64,000 bases of DNA from an uncultured Phascolarctobacterium sp. (lineage in GTDB: Bacteria > Bacillota > Negativicutes > Acidaminococcales > Acidaminococcaceae): positions 1-64,000 of the forward strand of contig UQXH01000002.1 in the NCBI GenBank assembly GCA_900545025.1, read 5' to 3'. The position numbers were made by a program, and so were the translations under genes. Below the pieces are notes generated by a model that made no database searches, had not been told where the DNA came from, and saw nothing but the letters and a program-made list of their open reading frames with translations. Positions 25,851-36,000 of this stretch are shown piece after piece. Positions within the stretch are counted from its first letter, which is position 1; every line of letters begins with the position of its first letter.

Positions 25851-27033
25851 TGATATTCTCCCCTCTGTATCTTGCAATGGCAGCACAATCCTTGTCTCCT
25901 CTGCCGGATATGGTAATTACCATCAGCTGATCTTTGCGCATTTGCGGTGCCAGCTTCATGGCATAGGCAACAGCATGGGCAGATTCGATAGCAGGAATAA
26001 TGCCCTCCGTCCTCGCCATATATTCAAAAGCACAAACAGCTTCTTCATCTGTTACAGGCACATATTCCGCTCTGCCTATATCATGCAGATAAGCATGTTC
26101 CGGCCCGATACCAGGATAGTCAAGCCCCGCAGAAATGGAATATACGGGCGCAATCTGTCCGTATTTATTTTGGCAGAAGTAGGATTTCATCCCATGAAAA
26201 ATACCTACACTGCCAGTATTGATGGTTGCTGCAGTTTCATAGGTATCTACACCTCTTCCTGCAGCTTCACAGCCAATCAGTCTTACTTCTTTATCATCAA
26301 TAAAATTATAGAAGCTGCCGATAGCATTAGAGCCACCGCCTACACAGGCAATCACCACGTCAGGCAGTCTGTGTTCTTTTGTCAGCATCTGTTCTTTAAT
26401 TTCCTGTGAAATGACAGCCTGAAAATCACGCACGATTGTTGGAAAAGGATGCGGCCCCATAACAGACCCCAGACAGTAATGAGTGTCATCTATTCTGGTA
26501 GTCCATTCACGCAGCGCCTCTGATACAGCATCCTTCAAAGTACCAGTACCTGTTTTTACCGGCACAACCGTTGCCCCCAGCAGTTTCATACGGTAAACAT
26601 TCAAGGCCTGACGAATAGTATCTTCTTCGCCCATAAATACTACACATTCCATATTCATTAAGGCTGCAGCTGTCGCCGTTGCAACCCCGTGCTGCCCGGC
26701 CCCTGTTTCAGCAATCAGTCTCGTCTTGCCCATTTTTTTAGCCAGCAGTGCCTGCCCCAGCACATTATTTATCTTATGAGCGCCAGTATGGTTTAAATCC
26801 TCACGTTTCAAATAAATCCTGGCACCGCCCAAATCTTTTGTCATCTTTTCTGCATAATACAGTCTGGAAGGCCTGCCTGCATATTCATTGAACAATTCCG
26901 CAAGTTCCTTTTTAAATTCCGGATCATCCTTATAATGATTATATGCTTTCTCCAATTCTGTAACAGCATTCATCAATGTTTCAGGTATATACTGTCCACC
27001 ATGAATGCCGAATCTGCCTTTCCTGTTAGTCAT
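25843..27033 (-). CDS. trpB: Tryptophan synthase beta subunit
   Basis: 396 residues from ATG 27033 (relatives begin MTNRKGRFGIHGGQY-like). A GTG at 27051, overlapping the trpF stop as GTGA, is the alternative start. The PLP lysine is in LNHTGAHKINN near 85; CVGGGSNAIGSF near 227 binds the phosphate. It joins indole and serine to tryptophan. Confidence 0.97.
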   Translation of the reverse strand: MTNRKGRFGIHGGQYIPETLMNAVTELEKAYNHYKDDPEFKKELAELFNEYAGRPSRLYYAEKMTKDLGGARIYLKREDLNHTGAHKINNVLGQALLAKKMGKTRLIAETGAGQHGVATATAAALMNMECVVFMGEEDTIRQALNVYRMKLLGATVVPVKTGTGTLKDAVSEALREWTTRIDDTHYCLGSVMGPHPFPTIVRDFQAVISQEIKEQMLTKEHRLPDVVIACVGGGSNAIGSFYNFIDDKEVRLIGCEAAGRGVDTYETAATINTGSVGIFHGMKSYFCQNKYGQIAPVYSISAGLDYPGIGPEHAYLHDIGRAEYVPVTDEEAVCAFEYMARTEGIIPAIESAHAVAYAMKLAPQMRKDQLMVITISGRGDKDCAAIARYRGENINE

Positions 27034-27047
27034 CTTCCTACATCCCT

Positions 27048-27653
27048 TCACTTTATATTACGTACTGCTTCAACAAATGCAGTCATTTTTTCATAATCCT
27101 TAGTACCGTCGGTTTCAATACCGGAGCTTACATCCACTGCATAAGGTCGCAGCCTGCATACAGCCTCACTCACATTACTGCAGTCCAAACCTCCGGCTAA
27201 AAAATATGGTCGTGCAAAACCTTGCAGCAAATTCCAGTCAAAACTTGTCCCTGTACCGCCGCCGGAATCCAGCAGGATATAATCAGCGCTGCTTAAAGCT
27301 GCCAGTTTGACATCGCCGGTATTTTCTATTTTAAAAGCTTTAATAATTTCTTTATCAGTTAACTGCTTCAGCTGACTGATATATTCGTCATTCTCAGCTC
27401 CGTGCAGCTGGGCAATATCTATCGTGCCTTCAGTAAGCAAAGTCGCTACTGCTTCCACCTTTTCATTTACAAAAACACCGACCGCAATAATATTTTTATC
27501 CAGCTGCTGGCGCAGCAGCGCAGCCTTTTGCGGAGCAAGATACCGCCTGCTGTGAGGTGCAAAGACAAAGCCAACATAGTCCGGCCGCAAAATATTGGCA
27601 GCAGCAATATCAGCTTCACTTTTCAGTCCGCACAATTTAACTTTCGTCATCAT
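27048..27653 (-). CDS. trpF: Phosphoribosylanthranilate isomerase
   Basis: 201 residues. The KLCGLKSEAD start carries the catalytic Cys. The catalytic Asp lies in LLDSGGGTGTSFDW near 125. It isomerises PRA to CdRP. It overlaps trpC by 4 nt, so translation is coupled. Confidence 0.96.
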   Translation of the reverse strand: MMTKVKLCGLKSEADIAAANILRPDYVGFVFAPHSRRYLAPQKAALLRQQLDKNIIAVGVFVNEKVEAVATLLTEGTIDIAQLHGAENDEYISQLKQLTDKEIIKAFKIENTGDVKLAALSSADYILLDSGGGTGTSFDWNLLQGFARPYFLAGGLDCSNVSEAVCRLRPYAVDVSSGIETDGTKDYEKMTAFVEAVRNIK

Positions 27654-28429
27654 GCACCCCGCAGTTCTGCCAGTTTAGCTTTTCGATCAGCTGCCCGCAT
27701 CAATGCTTCCCCTACAAGTACGGCGTCAGCACCTATCTGCCGCAGCTGCTGCACATCTTCCGCGCAGCTTACCCCGCTTTCCGCAACAAATATAATCTCC
27801 GGCGGCACTAATTCTCTCAGTCTGCGGCTGTTTTCCGTATCCACGGAAAAATCCTTCAGATTTCTGTTATTAACTCCGATAATCTTTGCACCTGCATGTA
27901 CAGCCATCTTTACCTCAGCCTCATTGTGAGCTTCCACTAAAGCAGACAGCCCCATGCTGTTACAGATTTCAATATAGTCCGCCAGTTCCTTTTCTGTCAG
28001 CAGCGAGCAAATAAGCAATACGGCAGCAGCTCCTGAAACTCTTGCCTCATAAATCATATAGGGAGAAACTACAAAATCTTTACGCAGACAAGGTACGGAC
28101 ACCGTCGCTGCAATCTCACCCAGATAGCTGTTGCTGCCCAGAAACCATTTAGGCTCAGTTAGTACCGAAATGCACTCGGCCCCAGCCTGTTCATACTCTC
28201 TGGCAATCTGTAAATATGGAAAATCTGCCGCAATGATACCTTTGGATGGCGATGCTTTTTTACACTCACAGATAAAAGCCAGTTCCGGCTTACGCAAAGC
28301 TTTTTCAAAAGCAAAATCTTTGCCTGCTAACGCCAACGCCTGCTCCCTGACCGCTTCTATCGGTAAGTTCCTTTCCGCCTGCCGCACACGTTCTGCTGCG
28401 TAAGCAGCAATTTCCTCTAAAATAGTCAT
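27650..28429 (-). CDS. trpC: Indole-3-glycerol phosphate synthase
   Basis: 259 residues from ATG 28429, 6 nt after GGAGG. The stop of trpD (28431) lies within that spacing. Signature FICECKKASPSKG near 60 and the glutamates of the barrel (ALVEAHNEAEV, FVAESGV) are in place. Separate from trpF, unlike the fused enterobacterial form. Confidence 0.97.
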   Translation of the reverse strand: MTILEEIAAYAAERVRQAERNLPIEAVREQALALAGKDFAFEKALRKPELAFICECKKASPSKGIIAADFPYLQIAREYEQAGAECISVLTEPKWFLGSNSYLGEIAATVSVPCLRKDFVVSPYMIYEARVSGAAAVLLICSLLTEKELADYIEICNSMGLSALVEAHNEAEVKMAVHAGAKIIGVNNRNLKDFSVDTENSRRLRELVPPEIIFVAESGVSCAEDVQQLRQIGADAVLVGEALMRAADRKAKLAELRGA

Positions 28430-28430
28430 C

Positions 28431-29465
28431 TCATGCCTCCGCTCTGTTGCTGACTGCAATAAATTTGTTCAGCGTTGCCAATGCACTGCCGGAATCAATC
28501 AGCTGCGCTGCCAGCTCTACACCGCCTTTAAAGCTTTCAGCCTTACCGCCAATATACAGCGACGCTCCGGCATTCATCAGTACGGTATTTCTTTTCGGTC
28601 CACGTTCCTTTCCCTGTAAAACAGCAAGCGTAATAGCTGCATTTTCCTGCGGCGTACCACCCACAAGGTCTTCTTTTGTACAGCGTGCAAAGCCAAAATC
28701 TTCCGGTTGGATAGTATAGGATTTAAACCAGCCGTCCTTAAACTCGCAGACCGTAGTCGGCGCACTCAGGGAAATCTCATCCAGCTTGTCCTGCCCGTAT
28801 ACCACCATACCGCGCCGTACGCCAAGGTCAATAAGTACCTGTGCTAACGGCTCCACCAGATATTCGTCGTAGACGCCTAACAGCTGCATTCTGGGACTGC
28901 CTGGATTAGTCAGCGGCCCTAAAATATTAAACACAGTGCGAAAACCCAGTTCCTTACGGATGGCGCCAACATATTTCATTGACGTATGGTATTTCTGCGC
29001 AAAGAAAAAGCACATTCCTACTTCACGAAGCAATTCCAGACACTTATTGGGACTCTGCTCAATGTTTACGCCTAAAGCTTCCAGACAATCAGCCGTCCCG
29101 CATTTGGAAGAAGCCGCCCTGTTACCGTGTTTGGCAACCTTCATGCCGCCTGCTGCTGCAACCAGTGCCGAAGTAGTAGAAATATTAAAGCTCTGAGAAT
29201 TATCTCCGCCAGTGCCCACTATTTCAAATAAATCCATATCTGTTACCAGTTTAGTCGCATGGTCACGCATGGCTGCAGCACAGCCGGCAATCTCACTGGT
29301 AGTCTCCGCCCTGGTGCTTTTAGTAGACAGTGCTGCCAGAAACGCCGAATTTTGTGTCGGTGTCGTCTGTCCGCTCATAATTTCATTCATTACAGTATAG
29401 GCTTCATCAAAGCTTAAATCTTCTTTATTGACAATCTTTACAATCGCTTCTTTAATAATCATCAT
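28431..29465 (-). CDS. trpD: Anthranilate phosphoribosyltransferase
   Basis: 344 residues. The PRPP loop GTGGDNSQSFNIST is near 82 and KHGNRAASSKCG near 110. It transfers phosphoribose to anthranilate. It follows trpG by 4 bp and is not fused to it. Confidence 0.97.
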   Translation of the reverse strand: MMIIKEAIVKIVNKEDLSFDEAYTVMNEIMSGQTTPTQNSAFLAALSTKSTRAETTSEIAGCAAAMRDHATKLVTDMDLFEIVGTGGDNSQSFNISTTSALVAAAGGMKVAKHGNRAASSKCGTADCLEALGVNIEQSPNKCLELLREVGMCFFFAQKYHTSMKYVGAIRKELGFRTVFNILGPLTNPGSPRMQLLGVYDEYLVEPLAQVLIDLGVRRGMVVYGQDKLDEISLSAPTTVCEFKDGWFKSYTIQPEDFGFARCTKEDLVGGTPQENAAITLAVLQGKERGPKRNTVLMNAGASLYIGGKAESFKGGVELAAQLIDSGSALATLNKFIAVSNRAEA

Positions 29466-29469
29466 TCCC

Positions 29470-30039
29470 TCATTTCAACGCAATAAAATTTTGCAACATA
29501 ATTTTGCCTTGCGGCGTCATAATAGACTCAGGATGGAACTGCACTCCAAATATCGGCAGCTTTTTATGCTGCACTCCCATTACAAGGCCGTCATCAGTAG
29601 TGGCCGTAACTGCCAGGCATTCCGGCAGCGTCTCTCTGTCAGCCAGCAGTGAATGATACCGTGCTACTGGTGACTTTTCCGTGCAGCCCGCAAACAATGG
29701 ACAATTAGTCTGGAATTTTACCATGGACTGTTTGCCATGCATCAGCTCCGGCGCATACACGATTTTACCTCCGAATGCTGCGCAAATCGCCTGGTGTCCA
29801 AGGCACACTCCCAAAACAGGCACTTTGTCGCCTAACTGTTTAATGCAATCCATAATGATACCGGCATTTTCTGGTCTGCCAGGTCCCGGAGAAAGAATAA
29901 TTTTCTCCGGTCGTAAGTCTGCAATCTGTTCAACGCTCAGCTCATCATTACGAATCACTTTAATATTCTCAGCAAGTTCTCCAACCAGCTGATACAGGTT
30001 ATAAGAGAAGCTGTCATAATTGTCTATCAGTAATATCAT
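29470..30039 (-). CDS. trpG: Anthranilate synthase glutamine amidotransferase subunit
   Basis: 189 residues. A class I glutamine amidotransferase: oxyanion motif SPGPGRPENAG near 52, nucleophile in GVCLGHQAI near 78, and the His-Glu of FHPES near 169. It supplies ammonia to TrpE. In many Firmicutes the same subunit also serves PabB. It overlaps trpE by 4 nt. Confidence 0.97.
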   Translation of the reverse strand: MILLIDNYDSFSYNLYQLVGELAENIKVIRNDELSVEQIADLRPEKIILSPGPGRPENAGIIMDCIKQLGDKVPVLGVCLGHQAICAAFGGKIVYAPELMHGKQSMVKFQTNCPLFAGCTEKSPVARYHSLLADRETLPECLAVTATTDDGLVMGVQHKKLPIFGVQFHPESIMTPQGKIMLQNFIALK

Positions 30040-31499
30040 AATTCTTCCTCCGCCAGCTGCAACGCTTTAAGCACGGCCTGCGCCTTATTCAAACACTCCT
30101 GATACTCCTTTTCAGGCACCGAATCGGCCACAATACCTGCGCCGCTGCGTACAAATACCGTACCATTCTTTTTATAGGCAATCCTGATCGCTATACAGGT
30201 ATCCATATTGCCCGTAAAATCAATATAGCCTACAGCTCCGCCATAAATGCCACGCTTATTATTTTCCAGTTCTCCGATAAGCTGGCAGGCTCTGATTTTA
30301 GGCGCTCCAGATAAAGTGCCCGCCGGCAGTACCGCCGCTATGGCATCCAGCGCATCCAAATCTTCGCGCAGCTCACCTCGCACCGTCGAGCCTATGTGCA
30401 TAACATGAGAATATCGCTCAACAGAATGCAGCTTTTCTACCTGTACGCTGCCGAATTTACTTATTCTGCCTAAATCATTACGACCCAGGTCCACCAGCAT
30501 ATTATGCTCAGCCAGTTCTTTTTCATCCTGCAGCAGCTCATGCTCTAAAGCCAAGTCCTCCGCATCCGTTTTGCCACGCGGTCTTGTTCCTGCCAGCGGA
30601 AAAGTATGCAGCACACCGTTTTCCAGCTTGACCAATGTTTCCGGTGACGCTCCCGCCACTTCTACATCCGTGCCGGAAAAATAAAACATATATGGTGATG
30701 GATTAAGCGTCCTTAAAATACGATAAGTATTCAATAAACTGCCGGCAAAAGCTGCGTTCAAACGATTAGACAACACTATCTGAAAAATATCGCCTTCTCT
30801 GATATAATGCTTTGCTTTGTCCACCATGCCGCAAAATTCTTCTTTGGTAAACAAAGGCTCTATCCTGCTTAAAAGTTTACCGCCAGTATCTGCTGCAGGT
30901 CTGCCTTCTTTCAGTAATTCGTACATTTGCCGCAGTTCCATAACCGCTTTATTATATTCTGTCTCCGGGTTTTCCAAAGACATATTAGCAATGAGGATGA
31001 TTTTCTGCCTGTAATTATCAAAAGCAATCACTTTATCAAACAGCATCAAATCAAAATCCCTGAATGCTTCGCTGTCCTGAACGTCTGCATAAGCTTTTGG
31101 CTCACTGTATCTGATAAAGTCATAGGCAAAATAGCCTACAAGTCCACCGGTAAAGCTGGGCAAATAATCGAATCTCGGACTTTTATAATCAGTTAGCAGC
31201 TGCCGCAGCACTTTGGCCGGCTCATCCGTATCAAGCCTTACATTACCTATCTTCATTTTGCCGTTAAGACATGTTACTTCAAATTTCGGTTCAAAACCAA
31301 GGAAAGTATATCTTCCCCATTTTTCATTATCTGTAACTGATTCCAGCATGTAACAATGTGAAGAAATATTTTTTAAAGCTTTCAACACCTCAATAGGAGT
31401 ACGTATGTCAGCCATAACTTCGCAGCTTACAGGCAACACTTTGTACTTACCTTCAGACGCAATTTTTCTGACATCTTCTAACGACGGATAAAATTTCAT
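30036..31499 (-). CDS. trpE: Anthranilate synthase component I
   Basis: 487 residues. The N-terminal regulatory lobe includes MLESVT near 54; the LLES-type motif is where tryptophan binds for feedback inhibition. The chorismate-binding C-terminal half has DLGRNDLGRI near 340 and GTLSGAPKIRACQ near 395. First gene after the Trp T-box. Confidence 0.97.
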   Translation of the reverse strand: MKFYPSLEDVRKIASEGKYKVLPVSCEVMADIRTPIEVLKALKNISSHCYMLESVTDNEKWGRYTFLGFEPKFEVTCLNGKMKIGNVRLDTDEPAKVLRQLLTDYKSPRFDYLPSFTGGLVGYFAYDFIRYSEPKAYADVQDSEAFRDFDLMLFDKVIAFDNYRQKIILIANMSLENPETEYNKAVMELRQMYELLKEGRPAADTGGKLLSRIEPLFTKEEFCGMVDKAKHYIREGDIFQIVLSNRLNAAFAGSLLNTYRILRTLNPSPYMFYFSGTDVEVAGASPETLVKLENGVLHTFPLAGTRPRGKTDAEDLALEHELLQDEKELAEHNMLVDLGRNDLGRISKFGSVQVEKLHSVERYSHVMHIGSTVRGELREDLDALDAIAAVLPAGTLSGAPKIRACQLIGELENNKRGIYGGAVGYIDFTGNMDTCIAIRIAYKKNGTVFVRSGAGIVADSVPEKEYQECLNKAQAVLKALQLAEEEL

Positions 31500-31543
31500 T
31501 ACTTTACCTCCAAAAATACTTCTCCGATTTCTGCCAGAAGAAT

Positions 31544-31835
31544 AAAAAAGTCCCTGACAGAAATCTTTCTTCTGTCAAGGACGAATAAACTTTATCCGCG
31601 GTGCCACCTTGCTTTACGACTACGACGCCGTACACTTGTCAGGATACCAACATATCCCCGGCAACTAACGTATGCCCACACGTTGCAGAATACTCTGCGC
31701 TTACGCGCATTTGACTGCACCCTCAGCGGTCCATTTGACAAACTGTTTCTTACCTGACTCTCAGCAGCGCAGGCTCTCTGTAAAGGCATATTAGCCGTTA
31801 TCTCCGCTTCAACGGTTTGCTTTTTTAAATTGAGC
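31544..31835 (-). promoter_or_regulatory. T-box riboswitch (tryptophan) of the trp operon
   Basis: The T-box motif AAGGTGGCACCGCGG (31610-31596) is followed by a terminator at 31582-31544 (13-bp stem, then T6). The inferred specifier is TGG at 31733-31731, five bases before a TGAGG. Uncharged tRNA-Trp should switch on trpEGDCFBA. An open frame across 31592-31837 is only this leader. Confidence 0.95.
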
Positions 31836-31837
31836 AA

Positions 31838-31866
31838 ATTTTAACATACAGGTAAAAAGCAGTCAA
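31838..31866 (-). promoter_or_regulatory. Promoter of the trp operon
   Basis: TTGACT (31866-31861), 17-nt spacer, TAAAAT (31843-31838). Beyond it, 31867-31948 is AT-rich with nothing I can name. Confidence 0.8.
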
Positions 31867-31948
31867 TAAAATTTTACACTTTCTTATTTTTTCTATTTTA
31901 TAGTGTTAATTGTGTATACTTTTTTACAAATTAGTTGCTCTTTAATTT

Positions 31949-32536
31949 TTATACTATGCCGCTTTGCTTTCCCAATTCTTCCTTTGCCACAAAATATGCT
32001 GTACTCCAGCCTTTTTGCAGCATGGCTACAAGCAGTTTACCAGTATTATTGGCATCGTCAAAAGCCGTATGCCACAGTCCGGCAGTATCAACTTCCTGTT
32101 CTACCGTCGCCTTTTTCAATCCTGTCGTTCTTTCATCCTGCTTCCACAATTTATATGCCTCGGCAAGGTCAGGCTAATCTTTAAATGCAATGAGATCGGC
32201 AATCTTATGACGCTCACATCCTTGCTGCAACACCTTATAATCAGAATCTCCTCAGGCTACAAAATAAGTATTGCCTGCTTCATATAATGCCACCAGCTTT
32301 TCAACCATCTCAGGAAATTCTATACCATTTTTTATATCATCGGCAGTAATCATACAAAAACCCATTGCTTCTTTGGCATGTCTGGGACAGCAATGCGGCC
32401 TGACAAAACTTTGCAGCTTACCTGTACAGGTAAAATCTTCTCCGGAGAGTTTTACTGCACCTGCTTCTATCAGATGTATAAAACTGCACATCCAAATTAT
32501 GTCCATTGCTATCTTATTAAAAATATAATGATGCAT
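31949..32536 (-). pseudogene. Decayed DEDDh 3'-5' exonuclease (KapD/epsilon-like)
   Basis: One reading frame runs through the interval with two in-frame stops: TGA at 32254-32252 and TAG at 32176-32174. Read through, it gives LIEAGAVKL, the FVRP and ITADDIKNG segments, YFVA-stop-GDSDYKVL, and a final HTAFDDANNTGKLL. This is the order of the exonuclease fold (ExoII is WGD-type, ExoIII is HxAxxDA). The TGA sits where relatives have the Trp of a WGD motif, so TGG to TGA is the likely mutation. The N-terminal DxE catalytic motif is also missing. It is therefore called a pseudogene, not a recoded gene. Confidence 0.75.
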
Positions 32537-32570
32537 AGTAAACTTTACTGATTTAGTTATATTATGTTAT

Positions 32571-32918
32571 TTAATTATGTCCATTATCACTCCTGTATCG
32601 TTCTTTATTTTTCACAGCTATTATTTTTAATATATCAGCCAGTTCATCTATATCAATCATATATTTTTCGTTATCATAGTTTTTATCAGCAACAGGATAT
32701 TCTTCAACCAGCCGGTCAAGGCTGCATTGCAGCACTCTGCCAATTTTAACCGCAGTCCATAAACTGATGCCTGTATTGCCATTTTCAATATTACTCATGT
32801 GCGTCTGTGACACTTCTATTTCTCTGGCGAGTTCTATCTGAGAAATTCCTGCCTGTCTGCGCAGTTTCTTTATTCGTTCACCTATTTTCTTGTTATCCAT
32901 TTCTTCTGTATTTTGCAT
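32571..32918 (-). CDS. XRE-family transcriptional regulator
   Basis: 115 residues from ATG 32918, behind AGGTGG (the frame's earlier GTG lies inside that site). The helix-turn-helix occupies about 10-65 (IGERIKKLRRQAGISQIELAREIEVSQ, broken by the turn, then MSNIENGNTGISLWTAVKIGRVLQ). The tail (EEYPVADKNYDNEKYMIDIDELADILK) probably dimerises. No partner gene is evident: the neighbours are the exonuclease pseudogene and the autotransporter. It could be a relic of a small acquired region. Confidence 0.85.
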   Translation of the reverse strand: MQNTEEMDNKKIGERIKKLRRQAGISQIELAREIEVSQTHMSNIENGNTGISLWTAVKIGRVLQCSLDRLVEEYPVADKNYDNEKYMIDIDELADILKIIAVKNKERYRSDNGHN

Positions 32919-32950
32919 GTCTGCCACCTAAAATTTCAATTTTTGCTGCA

Positions 32951-32987
32951 TAAAACAATATCGGGCCAAAGGCCCGATATTGTTTTA
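32951..32987. terminator. Terminator of the autotransporter gene
   Basis: A 17-bp perfect stem (TAAAACAATATCGGGCC and its complement) with a 3-nt loop, 18 bp after the autotransporter stop. TTTTA follows on both strands. Confidence 0.85.
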
Positions 32988-33004
32988 TTACTTTGCTTTC
33001 AGCA

Positions 33005-36000
33005 TTAGAAACTCCATTGTACACCGGCATTAATCTGATAGGTTTCATCATTATCATGCCCAAAAGATCTTTCCAAATCAATAAAAGCATAGCTGTCTTT
33101 ATTCAACATTGCAGCATAGCCAAAGCCTACATCATACCAGGTACCTTTATTTTCATAATTTACAGTAGTCCAGTTGCCGTTGGTAGTCCTGTCCATCGCA
33201 TGAATATCCTGATCTCCTAAGAATTCATGCAGGATATCAGCTTTAACATAAACAGTACTGCGTTTTTCTTCGCCAAAATCTTTACCAAGACGGAAGCCGA
33301 TACGCCCAATCAAACTGTTGATACTGTCAACCTGAACAGCAGTATTTTGACTGGTGGTATATCCGGCATCAGTTACATGTGCAAACTGCAGCTGTGCCTG
33401 AGGTTCAATATACCAGTCTTTGCCCATATCTTTTTTACGTCCATATTCGGCACTGATACTGAACACATTGTTATCATAATCGCCAGTAATTTTTTCACCG
33501 GTAGTCGGAGCATAAATTTCGAAATCATTTTCCAAATGACCCCATTTAGCAACATAGTCTGCATAATGACCCTTATCACCCAGCCAGGTATCATACAGCC
33601 ATACTCCGTAGCGGTCGATTTCACCTTTACCGGCAATATTATCATAACCGGTGTCGCCGTGCATATAATCCAACGCAAAACCAACACGACGTTTACCGTT
33701 ATCGCATTCCTGTTTTTCATCATAACCAAGTTCATACATGGTATTCTGGCTGCGATAAGCATCGGTCTTGCCAATGCGGTCATGACGAATACGTACCCAC
33801 ATACCTTCGTCTTCTTCGTCATTAATATAACGAGCTTCGCCAAGGCGCTTATTTAAACGATCCATATAAACTGCATTGCTGTAATTTGCACGACTCATAT
33901 TGAGTACAGTCTTACCTGCATCAGATAAATCTTCACCTTTACGTCCAACCAGCTTATAGTTCGTTGCATTCAATCCTGCAGTCGAATCGCTGAACAAATT
34001 ATCTACAGAATCATCGCCAGGTTTTTGCTTATCCGAATCACCGCTGCCATCGGCACTGTTATAATGGCTATTTTCGTTGCTTGTAGCGTAATCATCCTGA
34101 TCAATTAAATATTCTATATTTTCAAACCCAGCATCATAGGTCACCGCTCTGAAAGTTGCATCACCGGAACCAATAGTTGCAAAACGTAATCCGGTAAAAT
34201 CATTGACACCATCACTATACATTTCAGCAGTAGTAACAGCATCTGCCAAATTTACAAGATATTCACCGTTGTGCGCTTCTTTGATATACACCATATCACT
34301 GACAGACCTGTCACCATTAAGACTCATATGGAAAGTGGTATCGCCTTTGAGTTCTCCGATAGTAAGAGCATGGGCAGTTGCATTACGATCCGTATTGGCA
34401 CTTACAAGATCAATCTTTGTATTGGCAGCATTGGTGGTATCAACACTGGTAATCCAGCTTTGTCCCTGTACAAACCAGGTAGAATTATCTCCCATGGTAA
34501 GATTTACTTCACCACCATCAATAATCTGGCTGCTAAACGCCGGGTTAAAGAAAGTTGTATGACCATCATTAGCATCACCATAATCATCCGCACGGCCATA
34601 CCATGTACCATTTTCGCCAAGCTCAATATTGGCAATACCACCATTGGCTGCCAGTGCATTACCAGAAAAATACAGATTTCCGTCTGCCTCTTTACTGTTT
34701 ACATTGACTAAGCCGCCAAAACCGGAAACAATATCGCCGATAATGCCACTGTTACCAAGGTAATTTACATTGACCGTGCTTCTGTCAGCATCAGCCACAT
34801 CAGGTAATTTACCGTCCTGAATATACCCGTCCAGTTCATTAGCATCACCTGTACCGGCAGTAATAGCAATACCTATACTATTGCTATCAAGGGCATCAAG
34901 ATCTATTTCGGTTTCAGCCGCACTTACACCGGAATTATTTGCAAAAATATAGCTCAACCCATTAATATTGATATTTGCACCGCGCTGCGCCCAGACAGTA
35001 CGTTCAATGCCGCTATTTGCATCAAATGTATCTGACATGGTTCTGATAAGGTTATAACGGTCCTTGCTGCTGCCGGCGTCAATATTGATTACCGCATCAT
35101 CATAACCATACACAGCCAGCAAACCATTGCTATCTACATAGGAAGAACGAATGATATTATGAACATCTGCCTGATTACCATCAGCACCAGCCAGGCCCTT
35201 TAAATTAACGGTTGTGGCTGCTTCAGCATAAACCAGACCGCTTAAATAGTTCTGCTCTGTTGCCTCAAGAGTAACAGTAGTATCATTTCCAACATTACCG
35301 CTGCCCAGTCCCGTAGCAATGGCTATACCTGAGCCATATCTATTACCATCAACTGCCGCAGCTTCAATAATATTATTTTGAGCCTGTAAAGTTACATCGG
35401 AATTAAATCTGGCAAAAATACCGAAAGGATTATTAGCATCCTTACCCGCCTGAACAATATTATCGCCCTTCTCGGCAATCAATTTGATATTAGACATATA
35501 ATCGTCGTAAGAATAACTCATATTTGCCATAATACCACTACGCTCAGCATTAATCACGTTATTGCCGTCCGTTGCCGTAATGGTAATGTCACTCTGCAGA
35601 TAACCTTCTACGCCCTCGTTAACAGCCGTAATTTCATTTTCTCTGGCTGTCATGCTCAGCTTTCCTCTATGCCCAACATAAACACCTGCAGCCATAGTAT
35701 TTGCACTACTCATGGTCTGATTAACTATATTTTTTCCCGTTGCTTCCAATATTACTTCACTGAACTCTTCTTTAGGAGAATTAGCTACAAAAATACCTGT
35801 TTGTCCGCCAACAATTTCGTTGTACCCATAACCTTCTTCATAGTCACCAGTTGCTGTAATTGTAACCCTACTGTTATCAGAACTATTTACATACACACCA
35901 GCAGCACCACTGTTTGTGGATTTAATTTCATTACTAAGTGCCTTTAATGAGATTGTGGCACCGTCTGCTTTTGTTTCAACTGCGTTATATCCTGTTTCAA

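Noticed and set aside
31592..31837. 81-codon open frame before trpE
   Set aside because: It coincides with the T-box leader (motif and stem I) and has no Shine-Dalgarno; it is the RNA element, not a leader peptide.
32252..32254. TGA as a selenocysteine codon in the exonuclease
   Set aside because: Relatives have Trp here, no selenocysteine element is evident, a second in-frame stop (TAG) follows, and the catalytic DxE is missing.
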